From NCBI GenBank assembly GCA_963595735.1, contig CAVBJJ010000026.1, positions 1-26,891 on the forward strand: a stretch of DNA of 26,891 nucleotides, in the 5' to 3' direction. Positions 7,126 to 14,551 of the stretch are shown here, one piece after another. Source of the DNA: CALWOS01 sp963595735 (GTDB lineage: Bacteria > Bacillota > Clostridia > Oscillospirales > Oscillospiraceae). The position numbers and the translations under genes are program-made. The notes under the pieces are model-generated. The model saw only the letters and a list, made by a program, of their open reading frames with translations, was not told the origin of the DNA and did no database searches. The first letter of the stretch is position 1. Every line of letters begins with the position of its first letter.

Positions 7126-7153
7126 GCCCTGCTCAAGTGAGCAGGGCTTTTTA
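7126..7153 (+). terminator. Second copy of the ferredoxin-type terminator
   Basis: GCCCTGCTC (7126-7134) pairs with GAGCAGGGC (7139-7147) around loop AAGT, followed by TTTTTATA. The stem is identical to that at 6811-6832 but the loop differs. There is no gene immediately upstream of it, so it is probably a duplicated or displaced terminator. Confidence 0.8.
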
Positions 7154-7193
7154 TATTGCTGCACAGCTGCGGGAAAGAAAGGGAGATTCCCGC

Positions 7194-7221
7194 TTGCGTA
7201 ATTTCCGGAATGTGGTACTAT
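7194..7221 (+). promoter_or_regulatory. Putative promoter of the trmN6-rsmI-greA operon
   Basis: TTGCGT (7194-7199), a 16-bp spacer and TACTAT (7216-7221) lie about 45 nt before the first gene and just after the upstream terminator. The match is moderate. Confidence 0.5.
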
Positions 7222-7266
7222 GGAAACAGAAAACCGATCAGCGGGAAAGACAGGGAGGAAAGCGGA

Positions 7267-7998
7267 ATGGAAACAACAAGGCTCTGGCCCGGCGGGCCGG
7301 TGGTGTCTCTGACGGGAGAAGGCGGCTCTTTTGCCGATTCGATGCTGCTGGCGGACTTCGCTCTGCACCATGCCGGGCATAATACGCGCCAGCTGTGCGA
7401 TCTGGGCTGTGGCTGCGGCACCCTGGCGATCCTGCTGCTTTGCACCCTGCCGGAGGCTGCCGGACAGGCGGTGGAGCGCCGGCGGGAGCCGGTGCGTCTG
7501 GCGCGGCAGCTGGCGGAGGAAAACGGCCTTTCCCAGCGGCTGTGCGTGTGGGAAGGAGACCTGCGGGAGCCTTTGCTGCTTCCCTATGGCCAGCAGGATC
7601 TGGTGGTGATGAACCCGCCCTATTTTGAACCGGCGCGGGGAAAAGCCGCCCCGGACGCCGACCGGGATGATGCCCGCCGGGAAAACCACGGCGACCTGGA
7701 ATCCTGGCTGGCGGCAGCGGCAAGACTGCTACGCCCCGGCGGACGGCTGTTTTTGTGCCACCGCGCCCAGGCGCTTTCTCGGGTGCTGTGCGGCATGGAG
7801 GCCGTGGGACTGTCGCCCAAGTGGCTCCGCTGCGTCCACCACGCCCCCGGCTATCCCGGCCGCCTGATCCTGGTGGGCGGGCAAAAGCAGGCCGGGGTGG
7901 GGCTGGAGCTGGAAGCGCCCCTATATTTGAAAAATCCCGCCGGAGAGGACAGCGAGGAGATCCGGCGGATCTACCACAGGACGGAGGAAAAAGCATGA
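7267..7998 (+). CDS. tRNA1(Val) (adenine37-N6)-methyltransferase-like protein
   Basis: This 243-residue SAM-dependent methyltransferase belongs to the TrmN6/YabB family, which N6-methylates adenine 37 of a valine tRNA. The SAM-binding loop is DLGCGCG (45-51). The catalytic NPPY of N6-adenine methyltransferases is at 116-119, followed by the usual acidic/basic stretch (DADRDDARREN). Family members have this order and similar length. The ATG at 7267 is preceded by GGGAGG. The stop overlaps the rsmI start by 4 nt. B. subtilis also places yabB close to rsmI (yabC), so synteny supports the call. The exact tRNA target is taken from the family, not seen here. Confidence 0.88.
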   Translation: METTRLWPGGPVVSLTGEGGSFADSMLLADFALHHAGHNTRQLCDLGCGCGTLAILLLCTLPEAAGQAVERRREPVRLARQLAEENGLSQRLCVWEGDLREPLLLPYGQQDLVVMNPPYFEPARGKAAPDADRDDARRENHGDLESWLAAAARLLRPGGRLFLCHRAQALSRVLCGMEAVGLSPKWLRCVHHAPGYPGRLILVGGQKQAGVGLELEAPLYLKNPAGEDSEEIRRIYHRTEEKA

Positions 7999-8849
7999 GC
8001 GGAGTCTTATATCTGGTGGGAACGCCCATCGGCAATCTGGGAGACCTTTCTCCCCGGGCGGCGGAGGTGCTTGGCGCGGTGGATTTTATCGCGGCGGAGG
8101 ACACCCGCGTGACCCTGAAGCTGCTCAACCATCTGGATATCAAAAAGCCGCTGGTCAGCTATTATGAGCACAACCGGCGGAAAAGCGGCCCGGAGATCGT
8201 CTCCCGGCTTCTGGCGGGAGAAAGCGCCGCGCTGGTCACGGATGCGGGAATGCCCGCCATCTCCGACCCCGGGGAGGAGCTGGTGCGTCTTTGCGGAGAA
8301 AGCGGCGTGACCGTGGCGGGGGTGCCGGGTCCCAGCGCGGTGGTAACGGCGCTGGCGCTTTCCGGCCTGCCGACCCAGCGCTTTTGCTTTGAGGGCTTTT
8401 TGTCCACGGGCAAAAAGTGCCGCCGGGAGCATCTGCTGGCGGTGGCAAAGGAGACCCGTACCCTGGTCTTTTATGAAGCGCCCCACAAGCTGCGGGATAC
8501 GCTGGCGGATATGCTGGCGGCCTGGGGCGATCGGGACATTGCCCTGTGCCGGGAGCTGACCAAGCTGCACGAGGAGGTCATCCGCACGACCCTGTCCGGC
8601 GCGGTGGCGCGGTATGCGGAGTTGCCGCCCCGGGGAGAATTTGTGCTGGTGATCCGGGGCGCTGCGCCGGAACAGCCGGAGGAGATCACGCTGGAGGACG
8701 CGCTGGAGCAAGTGAAGGCGCTGCGGCAGGAGGGACTTTCCCTGAAGGACGCCGCCCGGCAGACGGCGGAGGCCACGGGGCTGTCCCGTAAGGCCATTTA
8801 TGACGCCGCCGTGAAAGAAAGGGAGGCAGAATCATGCGAGATGAACTGA
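7995..8849 (+). CDS. rsmI: 16S rRNA (cytidine1402-2'-O)-methyltransferase RsmI
   Basis: RsmI adds the 2'-O-methyl group to C1402 in the decoding centre of 16S rRNA using SAM. This 284-residue protein has the tetrapyrrole-methylase-like fold. Signatures are LVGTPIGNLGDLSPRA near the N-terminus, AAEDTRVT, SYYEHN, VTDAGMPAISDPGEEL, GVPGPSAVVTALALSGL and YEAPHKL, ending in the short C-terminal helical domain (LSLKDAARQTAEATGLSRKAIYDA). The ATG at 7995 has GGAGG 8 nt upstream. An in-frame open stretch reaching back to 7755 is inside the preceding gene and is not used. It overlaps the upstream methyltransferase by 4 nt and greA by 16 nt, so the three genes form one operon. Confidence 0.96.
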   Translation: MSGVLYLVGTPIGNLGDLSPRAAEVLGAVDFIAAEDTRVTLKLLNHLDIKKPLVSYYEHNRRKSGPEIVSRLLAGESAALVTDAGMPAISDPGEELVRLCGESGVTVAGVPGPSAVVTALALSGLPTQRFCFEGFLSTGKKCRREHLLAVAKETRTLVFYEAPHKLRDTLADMLAAWGDRDIALCRELTKLHEEVIRTTLSGAVARYAELPPRGEFVLVIRGAAPEQPEEITLEDALEQVKALRQEGLSLKDAARQTAEATGLSRKAIYDAAVKEREAESCEMN

Positions 8850-9337
8850 CCAGACAGGACATTGCCAAAATGCAGGCGGAGCTGGATCAGCGCCGCCTGG
8901 AGCTGATGCCGGAGCTGCTGGAGGAGGTCAAGCGGACGCGGGCCTTTGGCGACTTGAGCGAAAACTTCGAGTACAAGGCCGCGAAGCAGGCGCTGAACCG
9001 GAACAAAAGCCGAGTGCGCTATCTGGAGCGGATGATCGCCTCCGCCAAGGTGATCGAGGATCAGTCCGGCGATGACGAGGTGGGACTGTATGACAGGGTG
9101 GAGCTGTACCTGCCGGAGGACGGGGAAACGGAGATCCTGCAGGTGGTCACCACCGTGCGCTGCGACCCGCTGCAGGGGCGGATCAGTAAGGAATCCCCTA
9201 TGGGAAAGCAGCTTTTGGGAAAGCGCGTGGGGGACAGCTTTACGGTCACCGTCAACGAAAGCTACAGCTATATTGCCCAGGTAAAAAAGATCACAAAGGG
9301 CGAGGACGACGGCTCCGCGCCGATTTTGCAGTATTAA
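8834..9337 (+). CDS. greA: Transcription elongation factor GreA
   Basis: GreA enters the RNA polymerase secondary channel and stimulates cleavage of backtracked RNA. The 167-residue protein has the usual N-terminal coiled coil (about 1-78) and C-terminal FKBP-like domain. The coiled-coil tip is GDLSENFEY, with the two acidic residues (D40, E43) that position the catalytic metal. The C-terminal SPMGKQLLGKRVGD is the family signature. The ATG at 8834 has GGGAGG at 8821-8826, inside the end of rsmI. It is the last gene of the operon, followed by a hairpin terminator. GreA is usually nearer 158 aa; the extra residues are at the acidic C-terminal tail. Confidence 0.95.
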   Translation: MRDELTRQDIAKMQAELDQRRLELMPELLEEVKRTRAFGDLSENFEYKAAKQALNRNKSRVRYLERMIASAKVIEDQSGDDEVGLYDRVELYLPEDGETEILQVVTTVRCDPLQGRISKESPMGKQLLGKRVGDSFTVTVNESYSYIAQVKKITKGEDDGSAPILQY

Positions 9338-9350
9338 ATAGAATACAAAG

Positions 9351-9389
9351 GTCTGGCGTTCTTTCCGTGAGGAATACGCCAGACTTTTT
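9351..9389 (+). terminator. Terminator after greA
   Basis: GTCTGGCGT (9351-9359) pairs with ACGCCAGAC. The inner TTCC and GGAA extend the stem around loop GTGA, and TTTTTC follows. It ends the trmN6-rsmI-greA unit. Confidence 0.9.
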
Positions 9390-9449
9390 CATTTTTATAT
9401 GTAATTGTGGGGAGTAGGGCGCATAGGGCGCATCACTTGCTGTTTTCTG

Positions 9450-9478
9450 TTCCCTTTTTTGCGGAACTGTGCTATACT
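9450..9478 (+). promoter_or_regulatory. Putative promoter of the nudF-walRK operon
   Basis: An extended -10 (TGCTATACT, 9470-9478) sits about 45 nt before the nudF start. At 17-bp spacing the -35 is TTCCCT (9450-9455), only a partial match. This would be the main promoter for the five-gene wal unit, although walRK could also have internal promoters. Confidence 0.5.
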
Positions 9479-9523
9479 ACAGGGTAACATGGATAGACTA
9501 TGACCCGAAGGGGAGGACAGAGT

Positions 9524-10060
9524 ATGGAACATATAGAACGCAGACTGGAAAGCGAGGAGATCTTCCGGGGGAAGATCATCCGGGTGCGCCGGGACAAGGT
9601 GGAGCTGCCCAATAGCAAGCCCGCGTTCCGGGAGATCGTGGAGCACAACGGCGGCGTGTGTATTCTGGCGTTGGACGGAGAGGGCTGCACCTGGGTGGTG
9701 CGGCAGTACCGCTATGCCTTTGAAAGGGAGCTGCTGGAGCTGCCGGCCGGTAAGCTGGAGCAGGGCGAGGATCCGGCGGCGTGCGCCCTGCGGGAGCTGG
9801 CGGAGGAAACCGGTCTGCGCGCCGGCAAGCTGGAGCCGCTGGGCGCGATCCTGCCGTCCCCCGGCTTTTCCGGGGAAAAGCTGTATGCCTATCTGGCAAC
9901 GGAGCTGACCGGCGGAGAAATGCACCTGGACGAGGATGAATTTCTGGATGTGGAGCGGCTGCCCTTTTCCCGGCTGCACGACATGGTCTGCGCCGGAGAA
10001 GTGGAGGATGCCAAAACTGTCTTTGCGGTGTTGAAAGCAAGGGCGTTGGGAAAGGCGTAA
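9524..10060 (+). CDS. nudF: NUDIX hydrolase, ADP-ribose pyrophosphatase type
   Basis: This 178-residue protein is of the NudF/ADP-ribose pyrophosphatase type, which hydrolyses ADP-ribose and related sugar nucleotides to AMP and a sugar phosphate. The NUDIX box is complete: G76-x5-E82-x7-R90-E91-L-A-E94-E95-T-G97. The preceding VVRQYRYAFERELLELPAG and the later LPSPGFSGEKLYAYLA are typical of the subfamily. The ATG at 9524 with GGGGAGG upstream is chosen over an ATG at 9500 that has no ribosome site. Its stop is 2 nt before the walR start, with walR's ribosome site inside it, so the two are co-transcribed and probably translationally coupled. That link with a cell-wall regulator is not part of the classical wal operon. 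Confidence 0.92.
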   Translation: MEHIERRLESEEIFRGKIIRVRRDKVELPNSKPAFREIVEHNGGVCILALDGEGCTWVVRQYRYAFERELLELPAGKLEQGEDPAACALRELAEETGLRAGKLEPLGAILPSPGFSGEKLYAYLATELTGGEMHLDEDEFLDVERLPFSRLHDMVCAGEVEDAKTVFAVLKARALGKA

Positions 10061-10062
10061 AC

Positions 10063-10770
10063 ATGGAAAAAACAGAAAAAACGATCCTAATCGTGGATGA
10101 TGAGACATCCATTGTGGATATTTTGAAATTCAATTTGGAAAAAGAGGGCTATACCACCCTGTGCGCCTACGATGGGCAAACGGGGCTGGAGCTTGCCAGA
10201 ACGGAGCACCCGGATCTGATGCTGCTGGATGTGATGCTGCCGAAGATGGATGGCTTCCAGGTCTGCCGCAGCCTGCGGGACGAGGGGCAGACCATTCCCA
10301 TCATCATGCTCACCGCCCGGGAGGACGAGACCGACAAGGTGCAGGGCTTGGAATTGGGCGCGGATGACTACATCACAAAGCCCTTTTCCCTGCGGGAGCT
10401 GGTGGCGCGGGTCAAGACCAATATCCGCCGGGCGGCCAACGGCTATGCCCCGCCGGCAGAAAACGACAGCGCCGTGATCCGCCGGGGGAATATCCTGGTG
10501 GACACCGCCCGCCATACCGTGTTCAAAAACGGGGAGGAGCTGGAGCTGACCCAGCGGGAATACGAGCTGATCAAATGCCTGGCCTCCCAGCCGGGCAAGG
10601 TGCTCAGCCGGCAGGAACTGCTGAGTCAGGTGTGGCAGTATGACTACTTCGGCGATTTGCGCGCGGTGGATGTGGCCATCCGTCGGCTGCGGGAAAAGCT
10701 GGAGGACAAGCCCGCAGAACCGGTGTATGTGATGACAAAGCGCGGCGTGGGCTATTATTTCAGCGAGTAA
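10063..10770 (+). CDS. walR: OmpR-family response regulator WalR (YycF)
   Basis: WalR is the response regulator of the WalRK system, which tunes autolysins and peptidoglycan metabolism in low-GC Gram-positives. This 235-residue copy has a receiver domain (about 7-120) with the acidic pair D12-D13, phospho-acceptor D56 in LLDVMLP, and the conserved T and K (MLTARED, YITKPF). The C-terminal winged helix (about 138-235) contains VWQYDYFGDLRAVDVAIRRL, very close to the WalR recognition region. The identity is reinforced by the downstream order walK, yycH-like, yycI-like, walJ, rlmH. It starts 2 nt after nudF, with GGGAAAGG as ribosome site. A PhoP-type name would be the alternative from the protein alone. 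Confidence 0.93.
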   Translation: MEKTEKTILIVDDETSIVDILKFNLEKEGYTTLCAYDGQTGLELARTEHPDLMLLDVMLPKMDGFQVCRSLRDEGQTIPIIMLTAREDETDKVQGLELGADDYITKPFSLRELVARVKTNIRRAANGYAPPAENDSAVIRRGNILVDTARHTVFKNGEELELTQREYELIKCLASQPGKVLSRQELLSQVWQYDYFGDLRAVDVAIRRLREKLEDKPAEPVYVMTKRGVGYYFSE

Positions 10771-10806
10771 GCGGCGCAAAGCCTTTTGATTGAGGAGCAG
10801 GGGTAA

Positions 10807-12255
10807 ATGAACCGAAGCTTATATACAAAACTGGTCGTTATCATACTGCTGATCATCGTTTGCCTGATGACCGTGGCCGGGATGTTCCTGAGCCGGGAGG
10901 TGCGGAATTTTTATCTGGAACGCTTTTATCAGCAGATGCAAACGGTGTTTTCCAGCAGCGAGCTGGCCACAGATCTGCGCACGGCGGCCGCGGGGGATGA
11001 CCCGGCGGAGGCGCTGTCGGATATTCTTCGAGCCTATTCCGGCCAGCTGGGCATTGATTCCGGAGAGCGGGATTACTATATCCTCTCCGCCGGGGACGGC
11101 AGCTGCCTGACCGGCAGCAGCCCGGCGGGGAATGTGGTGGCGCTCACGCCCAATATCCTCACCGCCCTCAGCGGCAAGGAGGGCTATGCCTACGACCCCA
11201 CGGCAAATTACATGGATGTGGCGCTGCCCATTTCCAGTGACAGCAGCGGCGATGGCTACATCATCTATATCCAGGACAACAAGACCAGCGTGCAGCAGCT
11301 CAACAGCCAGCTGGTACATATCATTCTGGAGGCGCTTCTGGTGGGGCTGGTGATCGCGGTGCTGTTCGGCCTGCTGCTGGCCAAGACCCTGGTCACGCCC
11401 ATTCAGCGGCTGACCCGGGCGGCGGAGCGCATGGCAAAGGGCGACTTTACCAACAAGCCGGAGAACAGCTCCGCGGACGAGCTGGGCGCCTTTACCCGCA
11501 CCTTTAACGACATGGCCGGACAGCTGGAGCAGAGCATTGACGATATGCGCCGCAGCGAGCAGACCCGCCGGGAATTTGTGGCCAATGTCAGCCACGAGCT
11601 GCGCACGCCCATTACCAGTGTGCGCAGCTATGCCGAGACGCTGGTAGAGGCGGAGGAGCTGGATCCGGAGACCCGCAAGCAGTTTTTGGGTGTGATCCTC
11701 CGGGAGAGCGACCGCATGGCGCAGATCGTACAGGATCTGCTGACCCTGAGCAATTTTGACGCCGGGCGTTCCGGCTGCGTGTTCGACTGGTTCAGCTTTG
11801 CCCAGTCGGTGGAGGATGTTTACAACGCTGTGCGCATGGAGGCGCAGAAAAAGCACGAGTTCTGCCTGGAGATCCAGCCGGGATTGCCCCAGATCCGGGG
11901 CGATCGCGCCAGGATCGAGCAGGTGCTGCTGAACATGGTCAGCAACGCCCTGAAATACACGCCGGAGGGCGGCCGGGTCGAGGTCACCGCCGGCGCAGGA
12001 GACGGCACCGTCTGGTGCGCGGTGCGGGATAACGGCATCGGCATTCCCAAGGAGGATGTCTCCCGGGTGTTTGAACGCTTTTACCGGGTGGATAAGGCAC
12101 GCTCCCGCCAGTCCGGCGGCACCGGACTGGGGCTGTCCATTTCCCAGGAGATCATCCACCAGCATGCGGGAGAATTGCAGCTGGAAAGCCAGCTGGGCGA
12201 GGGCACAGTCATCACCATGACTCTGCCTGTGGGAGGACCCAAGGATGCGGCGTAA
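10807..12255 (+). CDS. walK: Sensor histidine kinase WalK (YycG), no PAS domain
   Basis: This 482-residue membrane kinase phosphorylates WalR. Order: TM1 (about 8-28), an extracytoplasmic sensor domain (about 29-168), TM2 (about 170-191), HAMP (193-245), dimerisation/phosphoacceptor domain with H263 in NVSHELRTP, and HATPase_c domain with N box (NMVSNALKY, about 376-384), G1 (DNGIGIP), F box (FERFYRVD) and G2 (GGTGLGLS). B. subtilis WalK is about 611 aa. The difference is the cytoplasmic PAS domain, absent here because HAMP runs straight into the H-box helix. The gene starts 36 nt after walR, with GAGGAG ahead of it, and overlaps the yycH-like gene by 11 nt. Assignment rests on operon context plus domain order. 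Confidence 0.92.
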   Translation: MNRSLYTKLVVIILLIIVCLMTVAGMFLSREVRNFYLERFYQQMQTVFSSSELATDLRTAAAGDDPAEALSDILRAYSGQLGIDSGERDYYILSAGDGSCLTGSSPAGNVVALTPNILTALSGKEGYAYDPTANYMDVALPISSDSSGDGYIIYIQDNKTSVQQLNSQLVHIILEALLVGLVIAVLFGLLLAKTLVTPIQRLTRAAERMAKGDFTNKPENSSADELGAFTRTFNDMAGQLEQSIDDMRRSEQTRREFVANVSHELRTPITSVRSYAETLVEAEELDPETRKQFLGVILRESDRMAQIVQDLLTLSNFDAGRSGCVFDWFSFAQSVEDVYNAVRMEAQKKHEFCLEIQPGLPQIRGDRARIEQVLLNMVSNALKYTPEGGRVEVTAGAGDGTVWCAVRDNGIGIPKEDVSRVFERFYRVDKARSRQSGGTGLGLSISQEIIHQHAGELQLESQLGEGTVITMTLPVGGPKDAA

Positions 12256-13477
12256 AACAGGCGAGCGGGGCAAGACCCTGCTGATCGTGGTGCTGGCGGT
12301 GCTGGCCGTGGCGCTGCTGACCCAGGCGCTGCAGATCCAGGGCTTTCGCTGGAACCGGCAGGAGAGCCAAAGCGAAGAAAGTCGGGAGCTTTCCGCCCTG
12401 CTGCAGCCCTGCGCCGCAGCGGTAACGCGAAAGGACACCGGGCGCTATGGCGTCTGGGGCGGCACGGAAAGCAAGCTGCTGTACGATCGGTTTTCCGCCC
12501 TGCTGGGCGATGCTGTCGGCAGCGCGGACAGCGGCAGCCGGGTGCAGGAGGAAGACTGGCAGCAGGCGCTGGAGTCCAACGGCGTGTATTTTGACCTGCA
12601 AAGCGCCATTCCGCTGGAGCTTCTGGCGGATTGGCTTGGCATACAAAGCCCCGACTGGCTTGCCGGTGCGGAGGTGCAGCAGCTTTGCCTGGCGGAGACG
12701 GGGAAAAACACCCGCCTGTACTGCCGCAGCGAAGGGGGCATTTTTGCCTATGATACCGGTCTGCACGCCGATGCGCTGCAAAGCCGGCTGGAGGAGTTCA
12801 CCGCCAATGACGCGGCCTTTGCGTTCCAGCGGGAGGATTGCAGTCTGGTGGCGGGGGATACCCTGCTGACCCGACAGCTGGACCCCAATTTGTCCAACTT
12901 CACCATGCGCACTCCGGCAATTCGGGACAGCGGCACCGAGGAGTTGCTGCCGGCCTTTGGCATCAATGACTATATGGCGGACAGCTATACCGAGCAGGGG
13001 GGCGACCCGGTCTATGTGGACGGGGGAAAAAGCCTGCGACTGCGCAGTGACGGCGTGCTGCGCTTTCGGAGCACGGAGGCAGATGGCTTGCCTCTGGAAC
13101 TGCGGGAGGCCGCGCAGCTGGCCGGGGAGCTGGTGCAGCAGGTGATAAGCGGCCGCTGCGGCGAGGCCGGGCTGCGGCTGTGGCGTGTGGAAAGCGGCGA
13201 GGACGGCTATGTGTTCTATTTCCGCTACACGCTCAATGGTCTGCCGGTGTGCCTGTCCGGGCAGGAATACGCCGCCAGAGTGGCGGTGGGCAGCGCCCTG
13301 CGGGAGGCGGATCTGTATCTGCGGGAATTCACCGCCACCGGCGCCATGGAAAAGCCCCTTACACCCCTGCTGGAGGCCATTTTGCTCCAGGATGCCGGCG
13401 GCGGATCGATGCAGCTGGAATACCGGGAAAGCAATGGCCGGGTCTGGGCGGAATGGAACATCGAAAAAGCCGAGTAG
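12245..13477 (+). CDS. yycH: YycH-like regulator of WalK
   Basis: This 410-residue protein has one N-terminal membrane helix (about 10-30) and a long extracytoplasmic part. In Bacillus, YycH sits outside the membrane and controls WalK through transmembrane-helix contact. Sequence resemblance to Bacillus YycH is slight; position (directly after walK, before a YycI-like protein), topology and length (B. subtilis about 455) carry the call. Motifs seen include ELLPAFGINDYMADSYTEQGGDPVYVDGG, here split by region as PAFGIND and GGDPVYVDGG (roughly residues 235-260), typical of YycH-type outer domains. The ATG at 12245 has GGGAGG 8 nt upstream, inside the end of walK. No lipobox is visible. Confidence 0.75.
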   Translation: MRRKTGERGKTLLIVVLAVLAVALLTQALQIQGFRWNRQESQSEESRELSALLQPCAAAVTRKDTGRYGVWGGTESKLLYDRFSALLGDAVGSADSGSRVQEEDWQQALESNGVYFDLQSAIPLELLADWLGIQSPDWLAGAEVQQLCLAETGKNTRLYCRSEGGIFAYDTGLHADALQSRLEEFTANDAAFAFQREDCSLVAGDTLLTRQLDPNLSNFTMRTPAIRDSGTEELLPAFGINDYMADSYTEQGGDPVYVDGGKSLRLRSDGVLRFRSTEADGLPLELREAAQLAGELVQQVISGRCGEAGLRLWRVESGEDGYVFYFRYTLNGLPVCLSGQEYAARVAVGSALREADLYLREFTATGAMEKPLTPLLEAILLQDAGGGSMQLEYRESNGRVWAEWNIEKAE

Positions 13478-13495
13478 AAGAACAGGAAAAGGCCT

Positions 13496-14311
13496 ATGGA
13501 TACGGGAAAACTGAAAAATATCATCATCCTGGCGCTGCTTTTGCTGGATCTGACGCTGGGCGGACTGCTGGCGGCGGATCGGATGCACCAGAGAAGCTAT
13601 CAGAAAACGGCGGAGGCTGCCTTTACCCAAACGCTGGAGCAGCGGGGCGTGCAGCTGAAAACGGAAATCCTGCCGGAGGAAAGCCTACGGGTCTGGAATC
13701 TCAGCCGGGACTCCCAAAAGGAGGCCGCCGCGGCCGCAGCGCTGCTGGGCGAGACCGATTGTCAGGAAAAGGGCGGAAGCATTTTCCGCTATACCGGCGA
13801 AAAGGGCACAGCGGAATTTCGCGGCACCGGGGATTTTGAAGTGGACTTTACCCCAACGCGGGTCTGCAAGGCCGGCGGCGAGGGGGACATGGTCCGGCAG
13901 CTGCTGGAGCAGCTGGGTGTTTCCGCGGACAGCAGCCAGATCCGACAGGAGACCGTGGGGCAGGAAACGGCCATCACGGCGCTGTGTAGCTGGCAGGGCG
14001 ATCCGGTCTGGGCGTGTCAGGTGCGCTTTTTCTTCCGGGAGGACGGCCTGTACCGCATTGACGGCCAGCGCCTGTTTGACACGGCGGCCGGCGAGACCGG
14101 AGACGCGATCTCCGCCATGACGGCGGTGCTGTATTTTGTCAACAGCGAGTACGGCGGACAGATCCATGAGATCACCGGCGTGCAGGCGGGCTATGCCGCG
14201 AGTGTGCCTACCTCTGGCAACTGCGTGCTCCAGCCTACCTGGAGGCTGGATACCGATGGCGGCAGCTTTTCTGTCAACGCCGTCACGGGGAGAACGGAGA
14301 AAATCGAATAA
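13496..14311 (+). CDS. yycI: YycI-like regulator of WalK
   Basis: This 271-residue protein has the YycI plan: a short cytoplasmic N-terminus (MDTGKLKN), one membrane helix (about 7-26, with LALLLLDLTLGG), then an extracytoplasmic domain. Bacillus YycI begins almost the same way (MDWSKTK...ILDIFLG, from memory) and works with YycH to hold WalK in check. The outer half contains GDFEVDFTP and the C-terminal PTWRLDTDGGSFSVNAVTG, which matches the YycI-type ending in which the protein sequence describes a processed signal. It follows the yycH-like gene by 18 nt with AGGAAAAGG as ribosome site. It is the last gene before a terminator. Confidence 0.8.
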   Translation: MDTGKLKNIIILALLLLDLTLGGLLAADRMHQRSYQKTAEAAFTQTLEQRGVQLKTEILPEESLRVWNLSRDSQKEAAAAAALLGETDCQEKGGSIFRYTGEKGTAEFRGTGDFEVDFTPTRVCKAGGEGDMVRQLLEQLGVSADSSQIRQETVGQETAITALCSWQGDPVWACQVRFFFREDGLYRIDGQRLFDTAAGETGDAISAMTAVLYFVNSEYGGQIHEITGVQAGYAASVPTSGNCVLQPTWRLDTDGGSFSVNAVTGRTEKIE

Positions 14312-14373
14312 AAAGCGCAAAACCCGTGCCGGATGGACTTTATACAAAGCAAATCGTGGTTTTGTAAAAATAC

Positions 14374-14408
14374 AAAAGCGGGACTGCGAAAAAAGTCCTG
14401 CTTTTTTT
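14374..14408 (+). terminator. Terminator after the walRK-yycHI unit
   Basis: AGCGGGACT (14377-14385) pairs with AGTCCTGCT (14394-14402), one G-T wobble, around an A-rich loop. AAAA precedes it and a T7 tract follows. It separates the wal regulators from murA-walJ-rlmH, which in other bacteria are read together. Confidence 0.85.
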
Positions 14409-14418
14409 GCGGCATTGA

Positions 14419-14447
14419 TTGCTTTTTATAGTGGGATGTGATACAAT
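14419..14447 (+). promoter_or_regulatory. Sigma-A-type promoter of the murA operon
   Basis: TTGCTT (14419-14424), a 17-bp spacer and TACAAT (14442-14447) form a good housekeeping promoter directly after the terminator. The transcript would have a leader of about 100 nt. Confidence 0.65.
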
Positions 14448-14512
14448 TCATCCTGTCTAATAGCGTGTAAAAGACATATACTATAAGCAAATCAAACAAA
14501 TGATTACCGGTG

Positions 14513-14531
14513 ACCCGCGCAAAGAGCGGGT
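14513..14531 (+). promoter_or_regulatory. Small leader hairpin just before the murA ribosome site
   Basis: ACCCGC (14513-14518) and GCGGGT (14526-14531) can pair around GCAAAGA, ending 3 nt before the ribosome site AGGAAGGTG. The stem is short (6 bp) and may be chance. No larger riboswitch-like structure was recognised in 14453-14551. Confidence 0.3.
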
Positions 14532-14551
14532 TTAGGAAGGTGTAATATACA

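Noticed and set aside
10819..12438. Long minus-strand frame opposite walK
   Set aside because: A shadow of walK in the complementary frame, with no start signal and low-complexity content.
14453..14551. Riboswitch or T-box upstream of murA
   Set aside because: Only a 6-bp hairpin is present; no conserved core or terminator/antiterminator pair.
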